A stretch of DNA of 64,000 nt from Fen-1254 sp963769605 (GCA_963769605.1 CAVYML010000009.1:1302001-1366000), one strand, 5' to 3'. Shown: positions 44,493 to 54,094, counted from the stretch's first letter. Notes: generated from the letters alone by a model not told the origin. Made by a program: numbers and translations.

Positions 44493-45287
44493 TTAGTTTG
44501 TTCGATACTGCCGCTCGCCGATCAGGCGAATACCTTCCAGAACAAGCGACGGCTCGACATTCATTTCCAGGGTTGAATGTTGAGAGATAAACCATGCAAA
44601 TCCTCCCGTAATGATAATGCGTGCATTTTTCCGTGCAAGCGGCAGTATTTCGCCGGATATTCTTTTTATCATTCCCTCAAATGCATCGATTGCTCCGTAG
44701 AGAATTCCGGATTGCATGCCGGCAACGGTATTTGTGCCGATGACGGATTGAGGAAGCGTGATTTCGGCGTTTTCGATAGCAGGGAGCTGCGCCGTTTTTT
44801 CATGCAGGATCTTGATGGATGTCCCGATTCCGGGCGCAATGACTCCGCCTAAAAATTCGCCGTGTTCGGTGACGACATCGTATGTTGTCGCCGTTCCGAA
44901 GTCGACGATGATGATAGGCCCGCTGTATTTTGCGAACCCGGCCACAGCAGTACATAGGCGGTCGGATCCGAGCGAACGTTTGTCCTCATAGAGAATTTTT
45001 ATTCCCGATTCTTTTTCGGCGGAAACGATAAAAGGATTAATATTGGTAAGCGTGCAGATCGAATTTTGATATGGTTTTGTCAATGAAGGAACGACGGAGG
45101 AAATTCCGGCTCCGGAAATGTTTTCGGGCTTAACATAATGTTCGGAAAAAAAGGAAGCGACCTGTTTTTGTACGGCGGCTTCATCAAGCGCGGGAGGATC
45201 GGCAAAACGTTTTTCATGAATCCATCTGGAATTCTGGTAAATTCCAAGAACCGTATGCGTGTTGCCTATGTCGACAGCAATAAACAT
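44493..45287 (-). CDS. coaX: type III pantothenate kinase
   Basis: The product is 264 aa, starting at ATG 45287 (MFIAVDIGNTHTVLGIY); the longer frame to 45479 reads into repeat DNA. ATP-binding DIGNT, GSDRLCTAVAG, DFGTATTYD and GGVIAPGIG are all present, as is TGGFA near the end. It phosphorylates pantothenate, the first step of coenzyme A synthesis. birA lies directly upstream in the same direction, a common coaX/birA pairing. Confidence 0.93.
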   Translation of the reverse strand: MFIAVDIGNTHTVLGIYQNSRWIHEKRFADPPALDEAAVQKQVASFFSEHYVKPENISGAGISSVVPSLTKPYQNSICTLTNINPFIVSAEKESGIKILYEDKRSLGSDRLCTAVAGFAKYSGPIIIVDFGTATTYDVVTEHGEFLGGVIAPGIGTSIKILHEKTAQLPAIENAEITLPQSVIGTNTVAGMQSGILYGAIDAFEGMIKRISGEILPLARKNARIIITGGFAWFISQHSTLEMNVEPSLVLEGIRLIGERQYRTN

Positions 45288-45308
45288 ATTTATATCAGCA
45301 TTATTTTC

Positions 45309-45392
45309 TGTAGCCGCAACAGCTTCTCCGAGAATATTGCCAAATATTATCGGGAGGTCGTCGCGGATGTTTTCACCAGTCTTCTGCAAAAT
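45309..45392. repeat. TGTAGCCGC hairpin repeat, tandem copy 1
   Basis: TGTAGCCGCAACAGC.. to CTTCTGCAAAAT. Nested complementary arms: GAGAATATT against AATATTATC, and flanking GC arms. It lies just upstream of the coaX start and is about 85-90% identical to 45444-45529. Confidence 0.75.
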
Positions 45393-45443
45393 GTACCAAG
45401 TATAATATATCGAAACAAATTTAAAATTGTCAAGTCCCTCTTT

Positions 45444-45529
45444 TGTAGCCGCGACAGCTTGTCCCGAGAATATTGTCAAATATTATCGGGAGGTCGTCGC
45501 GGATGTTTTTCACCGGTCTTCTGTAAAAT
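45444..45529. repeat. TGTAGCCGC hairpin repeat, tandem copy 2
   Basis: TGTAGCCGCGACAGC.. to CTTCTGTAAAAT. Inside, GCGAC..GTCGC, CCCGA..TCGGG and AATATT..AATATT form a long hairpin. With copy 1 it makes a tandem pair of ~85-bp units, 51 bp apart, in the birA-coaX gap. Confidence 0.75.
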
Positions 45530-45554
45530 CGTTTCCTGATATGACCGGCATTTA

Positions 45555-46340
45555 TTATTTCTCCTCTGCATCCAGCGTAACATCGCCGGAATAGAACGAC
45601 TGCAATCCCCCGGAAGTTTTTAAAACCATCGACCCGTCCTCATTGAATGCATGTACAATTCCGTCTATTTCCTTTCCATTATGCAAAACTGTCGTTTTCT
45701 TTCCGGTCATAGAATTCCGGGAAAGCCATTCTTTCATGATTTCTGAATTGTTCCGGTTTTGTATATGATGGTACAGGGAATCCAGAGAATGGAGAATGCT
45801 TTGAAAGAGCGCCATTCGATCCACAGGCGCTCCGGTCTCAGTACATAAAGATGTCGAACGTTGAAGAAGTCCGGAATTGAATGTTGTCTGATTGACATTT
45901 ATTCCGGCGCCAATGACGGCATAGTCCAACTTATCTGCAGAAAAAGAACTTTCCAGCAGAATTCCACAGAATTTTTTTCCGCGAATCAAAAGATCGTTCG
46001 GCCATTTGCATTCGATGCGCTCGCCCGTAAACGTTTCAATTCCATGCGCAACACCGGCGGCGGCAAAGAGGGAAAGTGTGCCGACGGCTTTGGAGTCCAT
46101 GGCTGGCCTGAGGATAAATGAAAAGAGAAGATTTTTTCCCGGTTCGGAAAGCCAGGTGCGGCCGAGTCTTCCTCTTCCGGCGCTCTGGAAATCGGCCAGA
46201 ACCACCGTCCCTTCTTCCATTCCCGCTTCCGCGAGGGTTTTTGCACACGAGTTGGTGGAATCTATTGTCTCGAATGTAAAAAATTTTTTCCCGATCAGGG
46301 AAACGGATAAACCTTTCTGCAGTTCTTGTTTGGAATACAT
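45555..46340 (-). CDS. birA: biotin--[acetyl-CoA-carboxylase] ligase
   Basis: The product is 261 aa. Catalytic GRGRLGRTW loop and KWPNDLLIRGKKFCGIL are present, and the C-terminal SH3-like cap ends SFYSGDVTLD. There is no N-terminal winged-helix repressor domain, so it is a mono-functional (class I) enzyme that biotinylates carboxyl-carrier proteins but does not regulate transcription. It is upstream of coaX on the same strand. Confidence 0.93.
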   Translation of the reverse strand: MYSKQELQKGLSVSLIGKKFFTFETIDSTNSCAKTLAEAGMEEGTVVLADFQSAGRGRLGRTWLSEPGKNLLFSFILRPAMDSKAVGTLSLFAAAGVAHGIETFTGERIECKWPNDLLIRGKKFCGILLESSFSADKLDYAVIGAGINVNQTTFNSGLLQRSTSLCTETGAPVDRMALFQSILHSLDSLYHHIQNRNNSEIMKEWLSRNSMTGKKTTVLHNGKEIDGIVHAFNEDGSMVLKTSGGLQSFYSGDVTLDAEEK

Positions 46341-46425
46341 CGTAGATGTTCCGGAATTATATTATCGTTTGTAACTACCCAGCATTTTGTCGTGCTTGTA
46401 AACGATAATCAATTTTATTATTTTT

Positions 46426-46447
46426 GTCCCCCTTTTTTAAGGGGGAC
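46426..46447. terminator. strong hairpin between birA and the peptidase gene
   Basis: GTCCCCCTT, loop TTTT, AAGGGGGAC: nine perfect pairs. It lies 60 bp after the peptidase stop (minus strand). The five bases next to the stem on the minus-strand 5' side are AAAAA (TTTTT on plus, 46421-46425), so on the minus strand the stem is followed by A's and on the plus strand preceded by T's. A classic terminator is therefore not clear; it may be a bidirectional or repeat hairpin. Confidence 0.4.
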
Positions 46448-46507
46448 TTTAGGGGGTTTTTGATGAGCAATTATGCCTTTGTTCGTCAGCAACATGCTGA
46501 GGATTTA

Positions 46508-48055
46508 TTATTTTTTCCTGAGCACATGATCGAGATTGCCGAGTTTCCAGCCGAGATCGTAAATAAGCCGGATGATATTAACCATCCGGTCGAAGAGAAT
46601 TTTATCGACCGTATCGGTCGGTTTATGATAATCCGCATGCGTGCCGGTAAAGAAAAAAACCACCGGAATATTATGTTTGGCAAAATTATAATGATCGCTG
46701 CGGCGGTAAAATTGCTCGGGATCTTTTTCGTCGTTGTACTGATAATCAAAAGCCATAGAATCGGTTTCTTCATTTGCGTCATTCAGCAGAGTGTCCAATT
46801 CAGGGCTGATTTTATCCGATCCGATAACGTATGTATAGTTGGATTGATTTTGCTGCTCATGTTTAGGGTCTATGCGGCCTATCATGTCGATGTTCAGATC
46901 GGCAATTGTGCTGTCGTACGGCAGGAATGGATGATCGGTATAATAACTCGAACCAAAAAGTCCTTTTTCTTCTCCTGTAAACGTAATGAAGATAAGGCTT
47001 CGTTTCGGTTTAACCGGATTTTGAGAAAACGCACGCGCCAATTCCAGCACTGTTGTAGTGCCTGTTCCATCGTCATCCGCGCCGTAATAGATGGCGCCGT
47101 TTTCATCCTTGCCGAGATGATCGTAGTGACCGGAAAAAACCACAGCCTGATGTTTCAACTGCGGGTCGGAGCCCGGGAGCAAAGCAACGACATTTTCCGT
47201 CTGCCGTATTTCATAAAGGACGCGGCTTTGAATCGTAATCTTAACGTCAGGAAGAATAACAGGATTGAAAGCCTCCGATTGCAGAGCTTTATTCCGAATT
47301 TCTTCCAATGACAAACCGGACGATTTCAAAACCTCTTCTGCCATGTGCCAGGATGCAAAGTAACGGATACTGTGCGGAAGCTCGAATGGCCTTCCATCGG
47401 CCATGCGCATCTTGCCTTTGGAAACGTTTAGACCGCGAAGATAGGTCAGCACGCTTGCAAATGCAGATGCGCCGTCTTTATCGGTGATTATAAACAGCGC
47501 GCTTATTCCGGTTTCCCTGCGGAAGGCATAGAGCCTGCGGAGCATTGCCGCATGCGAAGTATCGTTTGCAAATTCCCGTTTTCCGGCAAAAACAAATGCG
47601 ATATGACCGGAAAGTTTGATTTTTATCGAGTCGTTGATATCGTTATCGGGAAATCCAAGGAAAACTGCAGGACCCGAGGCAATCGTATCGCACACGGATT
47701 CCGCGATATAGTCTTTTTCCCAGGAAAAGGCAGTTATCGATCCGTTGGAGGAGAGGAATATTTTAGAATTCGGATCCGGGCGGCGAACTTCCACATTAAA
47801 ATGCTGGAAATAAGTTCCGTCGTCGCCGATTGGAACAAGATTCAATTTTTCAAAGACGTTTGCAATATACCGTGCCGCTTTCTTTTGACCGGGAAAACTC
47901 ACTTCCCGGCCTTCCATGCTGTCCGAAGCAATGATGCTAAGATGAGCGCGAAGATCGGCGCTTTGAATCGTTTTATAACCGGTCAATGCGGACGTATCGA
48001 TAGACTGAGCCGCAGCGCTCAGAAGGGGCAGAAGAATCACCCAGAAGCGTTTCAT
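46508..48055 (-). CDS. secreted M28-family zinc aminopeptidase
   Basis: The product is 515 aa from ATG 48055, with GGGAG 11 nt upstream and a signal peptide (MKRFWVILLPLLSAAAQ). The M28 zinc ligands are visible: SGHYDHLG (His), GADDDGTGTTTVLELA (Asp), TGEEKGLFGSSYY (Glu-Glu), LNIDMIGR (Asp) and a late FYRRSDHYNFAKHNIP (His). A PA-like insert (PAVFLGFPDNDIND..) stands before the catalytic part. It probably trims peptides in the periplasm or outside the cell. Confidence 0.9.
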   Translation of the reverse strand: MKRFWVILLPLLSAAAQSIDTSALTGYKTIQSADLRAHLSIIASDSMEGREVSFPGQKKAARYIANVFEKLNLVPIGDDGTYFQHFNVEVRRPDPNSKIFLSSNGSITAFSWEKDYIAESVCDTIASGPAVFLGFPDNDINDSIKIKLSGHIAFVFAGKREFANDTSHAAMLRRLYAFRRETGISALFIITDKDGASAFASVLTYLRGLNVSKGKMRMADGRPFELPHSIRYFASWHMAEEVLKSSGLSLEEIRNKALQSEAFNPVILPDVKITIQSRVLYEIRQTENVVALLPGSDPQLKHQAVVFSGHYDHLGKDENGAIYYGADDDGTGTTTVLELARAFSQNPVKPKRSLIFITFTGEEKGLFGSSYYTDHPFLPYDSTIADLNIDMIGRIDPKHEQQNQSNYTYVIGSDKISPELDTLLNDANEETDSMAFDYQYNDEKDPEQFYRRSDHYNFAKHNIPVVFFFTGTHADYHKPTDTVDKILFDRMVNIIRLIYDLGWKLGNLDHVLRKK

Positions 48056-48813
48056 GAAATGGACTCCCTTGTCATAATGTAAAAGAATACAGAAAATGGC
48101 ATGGAAAAGCAAGATAAGACATTAGGTGATTGGGTTATCGGTTGATTTGTTCAATAATTTATTTCGTAATTCAGTGTTTCTTTAAACAATTGGTTTTTTG
48201 TATTTACTCAGCCTGTTCATGATTTTCCTTGTAGCCGCGGGCGGTGACCGCGGAGGATTCCCGACGTCAGCCTGCCGCCGCAGGAGGGCGCCATCGGCTA
48301 CAAAAACAAGGGTACATCAAAATACACTGGGTAAGAGTTACGGTTTTTTATTCAATTATCATCCTCCTATATGAGGTTGTCCAAAAAGTTCATTTAATGG
48401 CAGGGTAGGCATTCTTGCCCGCCTGAATGCTGACGTAGTCACGCGGGCAGGCCGCCTGTCCAATATTGACGAAGAATGGCAAACAGGAATGTTTGTCCTA
48501 CCACCGCTGCCGCGTGTTGCGTCAAAGATTTTACTTGCATCTTAAAATTTATTTTTACATAATAGCGGTGAAGTTAAATTGACAACGAGTCTAAGGGGAC
48601 TCGGCGTTGGTTGTATTCTAAGACGCTTCGAGTTACACTATATAAAAAAATATTTCATTCTGCACGCAGCAAGATGTATAAAAAGAATGCGATGCATTTG
48701 CGATTATTGCATCGTCGTATAATTCATATCGGAGGACTATGATGTAAAGGAATAAAAACACACAATAAAATAACATTTTAAAAAACGTTGTCGTAAATAA
48801 TAAAGGGGGTATT
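48056..48813. other. 758-bp intergenic region full of short repeats
   Basis: No credible gene. It holds a TGTAGCCG..CGGCTACA hairpin (48230-48302), the GCAAACAGGAATGTTTGTC palindrome (48479-48497) next to text similar to 18430-18480 (ATGAGGTTGTCC), and an AGTCTAAGGGGACT stem near 48592. A very strong ribosome site, AAAGGGGG, precedes ATG 48814. Confidence 0.55.
48230..48302. repeat. TGTAGCCG..CGGCTACA hairpin repeat
   Basis: Ends TGTAGCCG (48230-48237) and CGGCTACA (48295-48302); inside GGTGACCGCGG and CTGCCGCCGCAG also pair. Same family as 36868-36955. Confidence 0.65.
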
Positions 48814-49575
48814 ATGAAACTACTCAACGTATTCACTATCATACTTTTTTTACCTGCGTGTTTTATTTTTCAGGTAAAAGCACAAAACGATCAAGCCGGC
48901 GATCGAGCAGAAGATCAGGATACTATTTCCTCAATTCCAAGCGCTGCTCAGCTGATAAATCTTTTCAACAAGATGGGATCAGGGAAAAGAGATCCTTTTC
49001 AGACTATTCCCATTATCGCTTCACAAGGAAACAACGCAATTCCGGCTCTTCAATCAATTCTTGACGGACAAATAAATCAAACCGATTCTATAGCGGCACA
49101 GAGAAATTCTCTCTATGTCGTTATGGTTCTGGAAGCGATTGGAACGGCACAGGCGTTTACTGCGTTGATGCACATTGCTTCGCAGGATTATGATCCGGAG
49201 ATACGCGGACATGCAATGAATACGCTTGCCGCTGTTTATAACCAGATTGCACAGGGGAATCGAATTATTACAAATGATTCAATCATCATGCTTTTTGCAT
49301 TCAATGCCGACGATACAACGCAGGTAAAGTTCCTTCAGAAGAGTATCGGGAAAATAGCATGTGAAGGTATTTTTAACTGGACCGGAGTGGAATGGGAAGA
49401 ACCAATGACGGCTTCACAGGAAGCTGCAGCCGACAGCATTACACGAAAGGTATCCGTGCTGCCGGTAAAAAGGCGGCAGCGGCAAGAAATTGCTGAAGCG
49501 CATCGACAATGGTGGCAGGATAATCGGCATCGTTTTACATGGAATCCTTTGATTGGTCGATTTGATAAAAAATAA
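48814..49575 (+). CDS. secreted HEAT-like repeat protein
   Basis: The product is 253 aa with a signal peptide (MKLLNVFTIILFLPACFIFQVKAQ). The middle has alpha-helical repeats in the HEAT/armadillo style (IPIIASQGNNAIPALQSIL, YDPEIRGHAMNTLAAVYNQIA). The C-terminus is basic and Trp-rich (EIAEAHRQWWQDNRHRFTW). No exact family recognised. It is probably periplasmic, and lies 114 bp upstream of the RHS N-terminal gene, perhaps in the same transcript. Confidence 0.6.
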   Translation: MKLLNVFTIILFLPACFIFQVKAQNDQAGDRAEDQDTISSIPSAAQLINLFNKMGSGKRDPFQTIPIIASQGNNAIPALQSILDGQINQTDSIAAQRNSLYVVMVLEAIGTAQAFTALMHIASQDYDPEIRGHAMNTLAAVYNQIAQGNRIITNDSIIMLFAFNADDTTQVKFLQKSIGKIACEGIFNWTGVEWEEPMTASQEAAADSITRKVSVLPVKRRQRQEIAEAHRQWWQDNRHRFTWNPLIGRFDKK

Positions 49576-49689
49576 CCCGTTCAAAAAAAAGTGATTTGTT
49601 AGAAGCTGCTCATCATAAAGTTTTTGAGGAAGCTTCTGATATTCGTATCGATAATTCTAAAAACTACCAACTACTACTACAGGTGAGCC

Positions 49690-52212
49690 ATGAAAACTTA
49701 TCGAGTAATAAAATTAAAAATGGGGAATTCTCTCATTTCTGCTTTTTTCTTTTTGCTCATAATCAGTCATGTATTTGTAATAAGACTTTTCGCACAGGAT
49801 GAGAATAATTTACAAAGTTCATTTTTTGCATCGCTGCCTTCTCCGACACCGGCGGCACTTGGAAAATACGGTGATATTCCTGTGAGCATGTATACCGGAG
49901 TGCCGGAGATATCTGTTCCATTATACAAAGTATCGAGTCGAACACTAAGCCTTGATATCAAACTGACCTATCATGCCGGCGGCAATAAGCCACAGGAGGT
50001 TCCAGGCTGGACAGGCGTCGGCTGGTCGCTGGATGCAGGAGGCGTCATTACAAGGACTGTGATGGGCAAACCCGATGAATATGACTACTTTGCTTCTTCG
50101 CCAAATCCTGGAGTAAATACTCCAAACGAAATTGGATATTCCGATGAAGCTATACGACGAATCGTAGACGGTCAATGGGACAGCCAGCCAGATAGATATT
50201 TTTTTAATTTTGCAGGCAGAAGCGGCCAGTTTGTTTTCAAACCTGATGGCAGCGTAAGTCTGGGTAAATGTGAGAAAATGAAAATTGAAGAACATTCGGA
50301 TTCTACATTTATTATTACAATCGAAGACGGCACAAAATATTATTTTGAAAATTATGAGATTACTTCGACAACGAGATCTATCTATAAGTCCAGTTGGTGG
50401 TTATCAAAGATAGTCTCAGCAATAGGCAACGATACAATTAAATTCACATACTCACCTTATTTTAGCCTTAAGTCTGTATCCTTGCCGTGGGAAGAACATA
50501 TGGTATATTATTCGGGACCTGTAAGCTTTGAAAGTTCCGGGGATTTCGGCGGACATACAAGCGCTGTAAGACTTGCTTCCATTTCAGCCGGAAGGGAAAC
50601 GATAACTTTTTCTATGTCAGACCGGGCAGATTCCCTTGACAAAAAATTAAATGACATTTTGATAAATGTTGATGGAAATGCAATAAACAAATTCCATTTA
50701 TTCTATACAGATAATTCTTTTGAACGGTTACTTCTGGATTCATTGCAGGAAAGCGGAAAAAATAATTCGCCTTTACCCTCGTATCGATTTGCTTATTGCG
50801 GTCCGAAGTTACCCCAGACATACGGAGGAAATGCCGATCATTGGGGCTATTATAATGCATGTGGCATAGGTTTAGCCGCTGTAAAATTTCTTTGTCCGTC
50901 ATTATCTCCCGATTCTATGTCGGCAGGAGAAACGAATCGTGATCCGGACGCATCGGTCGTTAGGGCGGAACTATTGACGAAAATAAGTTATCCGACCGGA
51001 GGATTGTCGAATTTTGATTATGAACCCAATGATTGCGGCAATATCCCGGCAACGACAGAATATTCCTGGACAAGATTAGCTTCCTGTAATTCCGGTACCA
51101 ATAAAATCGATTCGGCATTTTTTTCTTTAAATAGAAATGATACGGTAAAAGTAAGCGCTGCTATTTCTGCTTCTTCGGACTGTATCGCCGAGGCAAAGCT
51201 TATAAGGGTGAGCACTGGTGATGAAATATATTATTTAGGAAATGAAGGCCAAACAGAGTCCAAAAATTATTATTTGACTGTCGGTACCTATTTATTAACT
51301 GCACGAGGTTTTATAGGAGGAGTAGATAAAAAAGTAACTGCCTCTATTTCGGCTTCATTACAAGTGAGTCAAATTGTCGAACATAAAAAATTTATTTCCG
51401 GGGGAATAAGAATTCGGCGTATTACACAATTTGATGCTATGGGTGGTCAGAAAATGAAGGAATATCGATATGTCGAGTCAGATGATTCTTCAAGATCCTC
51501 TGGAAGGATGGTTGAAACCGTTCCTAAATATGCCTTTCTCTATTTATATCCACGATTTAATGGTATATGCGCGCCAATACCAGATGGTTATGCGATCACG
51601 ATTTCAAATTATCCGAGATCCGGAAATGGATTGACACAAGGTTCTCCAGTGGGATATTCTAAGGTGACAGAATTGTTAGGTCCAAATGGATGCTGTGGAA
51701 AATCGATATATAATTTTTGCGCACACACGGTGCCAACAGCTTATTCCCTTCTTGCGCCGTATTCTTCAAACGATTGGCGATTTGGTCAATTAATTTCCGA
51801 GTACCATTATAATGCTGCTGGAATTCTGCAAAACAATAAACAATATAGCTACACTTATATGCTCAAAGAACTCGTTGTGGGGTGGGTATTTAGACGGTAC
51901 GCTTATCCGCTTTGTACGTATGGTGGAGCATCGGGCGGCGGATGGTTTCATATAACCGATAGAGAAGAGTGTAATTTTGAGTCCGGTCTCGCACAACTTG
52001 CTTCAGAGTCGACAACAAATTATGATCAGAACGGACAGAATCCGATTGCTTTCACAAAACAATATTTTTTTGAAAATCCGAGCCATTTGCAAGTTACAAG
52101 AATTGTAGAGACGAACAGCGACGGCAAACGGCGTGTGACAAAAATGCGTTATCCGCTGGATTATCCAAATACATCGGGTACCAGCGATCTCACACTGCAA
52201 GCTTTAAATTAA
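49690..52212 (+). CDS. RHS-family secreted protein, N-terminal half without RHS repeats
   Basis: The product is 840 aa. A signal sequence (SLISAFFFLLIISHVFVIRLFAQ) is followed by the Bacteroidota-type RHS N-terminal layout: LGKYGDIPVSMYTGVPEISVP, LTYHAGGNKPQEVPGWTGVGW, SLDAGGVITRTVMGKPDEYD, LTKISYPTGGLSNFDYEPND, and RRVTKMRYPLDYPN. In full-length relatives YD repeats and a toxin tip follow. Here the frame stops at LTLQALN, just where the repeat region should begin, and nothing RHS-like continues downstream. It is therefore a truncated gene or one that has lost its tip by recombination. The matching C-terminal halves sit at 1-2.5 kb. Confidence 0.75.
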   Translation: MKTYRVIKLKMGNSLISAFFFLLIISHVFVIRLFAQDENNLQSSFFASLPSPTPAALGKYGDIPVSMYTGVPEISVPLYKVSSRTLSLDIKLTYHAGGNKPQEVPGWTGVGWSLDAGGVITRTVMGKPDEYDYFASSPNPGVNTPNEIGYSDEAIRRIVDGQWDSQPDRYFFNFAGRSGQFVFKPDGSVSLGKCEKMKIEEHSDSTFIITIEDGTKYYFENYEITSTTRSIYKSSWWLSKIVSAIGNDTIKFTYSPYFSLKSVSLPWEEHMVYYSGPVSFESSGDFGGHTSAVRLASISAGRETITFSMSDRADSLDKKLNDILINVDGNAINKFHLFYTDNSFERLLLDSLQESGKNNSPLPSYRFAYCGPKLPQTYGGNADHWGYYNACGIGLAAVKFLCPSLSPDSMSAGETNRDPDASVVRAELLTKISYPTGGLSNFDYEPNDCGNIPATTEYSWTRLASCNSGTNKIDSAFFSLNRNDTVKVSAAISASSDCIAEAKLIRVSTGDEIYYLGNEGQTESKNYYLTVGTYLLTARGFIGGVDKKVTASISASLQVSQIVEHKKFISGGIRIRRITQFDAMGGQKMKEYRYVESDDSSRSSGRMVETVPKYAFLYLYPRFNGICAPIPDGYAITISNYPRSGNGLTQGSPVGYSKVTELLGPNGCCGKSIYNFCAHTVPTAYSLLAPYSSNDWRFGQLISEYHYNAAGILQNNKQYSYTYMLKELVVGWVFRRYAYPLCTYGGASGGGWFHITDREECNFESGLAQLASESTTNYDQNGQNPIAFTKQYFFENPSHLQVTRIVETNSDGKRRVTKMRYPLDYPNTSGTSDLTLQALN

Positions 52213-52774
52213 TAGCGCCTCGCCAGACTTCCGCATAAATCCCCTAAAGAGTTTTATAACGAAAACGAAAAGTGCTTTAATGACGCAGAGAGACCGGCTG
52301 CCGATTCCAAGCAATCGTGTATTCATAGAACTCGAACTAGAGACGTGGACGAGAACTCATGAGTTGCAAATAGATGTCGCGAATCCGTCTTAGAATGAGA
52401 CACGAATTCCCGCGGAACCGACTTTTCGTCTACGTCTCTAGTTCCTTTAATTTAGTATTGTATTTACTTTTTCGAATGGCATCATTTTTGCGCGCTCCTG
52501 CAACAATACTTCCAGGGCATCATCTTTACTGGATGATAGAAAGTCGTTTTTCAGCGAACCCAAAGGATTTAGAATCGTACTATTACAACAGTCCCCTCGA
52601 TTCGGTATAGCCTATACAATTAGTGGTGGAATTGTATAAAACTAATGTAATTGAAGATTAAAAGCAATTCCTGTCGGGGGCCACGTTATTCCCCACCATT
52701 AGAGGAAAAAGCCGGAAAGCAATGCAATCTTCCTTTTCCTGAAATAATTCCCGGCGCAAACACTTCCGGATTGA
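52213..52774. other. 562-bp region with an inverted-repeat pair
   Basis: No credible gene. GAACTAGAGACGTGGACG (52334 onwards, arm to 52355) pairs with its complement at 52423-52444 with two mismatches over 22 bp, enclosing ~67 bp. This could be a decayed mobile-element end or a fold-back element that replaced the 3' half of the RHS gene. Confidence 0.5.
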
Positions 52775-53278
52775 TTAAACCTTAGGTTTCCGGTCTTGAA
52801 TGACAATAGTTTCGGCAATGCGATCATGTACTGTTCGCCTGTTAGGATCAATAAAATATTGTAAGAAACCAAAACCAAATTCCAAACATGAAGCGCCATA
52901 TCCAAGTGCTCGTTCCACCGCAAGCCAGAATCCAATTTTTTCATGAACAACAGAAACGACTCTAATACCCATAAGTCGTTTACCAAGTGTTTTCCCTTTA
53001 CCAAAGTAGATCGAAAGTGAAAAATATGCAACAAGAGGAATAATGCTGTACCAATGTTCAAAATCAAACTCTAAATGTAAATCTCCTTTTACAAGACCAA
53101 TGCGTTGCAATAGGCTGGCACCGAACACTAAGATAGGCATACATACAAAGGCAGCTATTAGAAAATCCACATAAAAAGCTCCTGCACGACTTTTAAAAGA
53201 TGCGAGAGGCAGACCATGCAACTCTTGCATGCGGTGAGATTCGTTTCCATTGTATTTACTTTCCTTTGTTGTAATCAT
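52775..53278 (-). CDS. RDD-family membrane protein
   Basis: The product is 167 aa. RDD signature: SRAGAFYVDFLIAAFVCMP (Arg-Asp pair), GKGKTLGKRLMGIRVV, and RTVHDRIAETIVI at the end. About three membrane helices. RDD proteins are small transporters or stress-related membrane proteins of mostly unknown substrate. First of three minus-strand genes that each have a GTTAGG-like motif upstream. Confidence 0.8.
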   Translation of the reverse strand: MITTKESKYNGNESHRMQELHGLPLASFKSRAGAFYVDFLIAAFVCMPILVFGASLLQRIGLVKGDLHLEFDFEHWYSIIPLVAYFSLSIYFGKGKTLGKRLMGIRVVSVVHEKIGFWLAVERALGYGASCLEFGFGFLQYFIDPNRRTVHDRIAETIVIQDRKPKV

Positions 53279-53494
53279 AAAGAAATTTTCCTTTTGAACA
53301 ATTTATTGATGCACATCCCTAACGAATTCTATATTACTAAAAATAGCGGGGCATTCCTACAATGAGATAGATGCACCCGCAAACCGCGAATGGCCTTGAT
53401 TGTATCCCTATGACGCCGATGATCTTGTCTGTCAATTACCCTCGCTCCTACAGTGTGAGGGGATTACTCAGGATTCAGCACATGACGGATATTG

Positions 53495-54037
53495 TTATTT
53501 AGTTTTCCACTCACGATCTAATATCGCGTAAAGAATATCATCCGACCATCGATTGTTAAACCAAATACTTTCGATGAAATGCGCTTCCTTTCGCATCCTC
53601 ATTCGTTCCATTAATCTGATTGATGCACGATTATTTGGATCGACCGATCCGAAAATGCGATGCTTTTTTAGATCGCAAAACACGAAATTAAAAACCAATT
53701 TTAACGCTTCAGTTGCGTAACCCAAACCTTGCTCTTCTTGTTTCAATGTAATACCAATTTCAACTTGACTTGATTCCTTCTCAAAAAAATGAAGACCACA
53801 ATCTCCGATAAGTTCATCTGGATCGAATTTACAGATGGCAAGTTGAAGCCAAGTATTAGGCAAATTAGGTTCTCCAACTATTTGAGATTCTATAAATTTC
53901 TCAACATCTACGATTGTTTTAGGCTGCCAAGATTGAAATTGATAAATATCAGCCTGCAATCTATATGATAAAATATCTCGTGCATCTTTCATAAGCAACG
54001 GGCGGAGGATAATTCGCTTTGATTTTAGGTTTTTCAA
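53495..54037 (-). CDS. GNAT acetyltransferase (RimJ/RimL type)
   Basis: The product is 180 aa with a TTG start at 54037; no in-frame ATG lies near. LKSKRIILRPLLMKDARDI opens the fold, IGITLKQEEQGLGYATEAL is motif A with the acetyl-CoA loop, and FGSVDPNNRASIRLMERM is the typical RimJ/RimL end. It probably acetylates an amino group on a protein or small molecule. It is preceded by the attC-like repeat at 54063-54094. Confidence 0.85.
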   Translation of the reverse strand: MKNLKSKRIILRPLLMKDARDILSYRLQADIYQFQSWQPKTIVDVEKFIESQIVGEPNLPNTWLQLAICKFDPDELIGDCGLHFFEKESSQVEIGITLKQEEQGLGYATEALKLVFNFVFCDLKKHRIFGSVDPNNRASIRLMERMRMRKEAHFIESIWFNNRWSDDILYAILDREWKTK

Positions 54038-54062
54038 GAATAACTCACATTTTTTTGTGTGC

Positions 54063-54094
54063 TGCCTACCGTTAATGATTCAATCCGTGCTTGG
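54063..54094 (-). repeat. attC-like intergenic repeat (copy A)
   Basis: 32 bp, TGCCTACCGTTAATGATT.. to ATCCGTGCTTGG on the plus strand, 29 of 32 identical to 54398-54429. Read on the minus strand it ends GGTAGGC a short way before the GNAT start, one base off the GTTRRRY core of integron attC sites. Confidence 0.45.

Noticed and set aside
45288..45479. N-terminal extension of coaX
   Set aside because: The extra codons are repeat DNA; the conserved DIGNT motif begins four residues after Met at 45287.
45309..45529. Possible CRISPR array because of two similar units
   Set aside because: Only two ~85-bp units with internal hairpins and no spacer pattern; the same unit is dispersed elsewhere. 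No cas gene is present.
46424..47311. 295-aa plus-strand open frame
   Set aside because: It lies antisense to the M28 peptidase, whose zinc motifs are clear; no ribosome site and no recognisable domain.
52374..52610. 78-aa open frame downstream of the truncated RHS gene
   Set aside because: It spans one arm of the inverted repeat, has atypical composition and no ribosome site.
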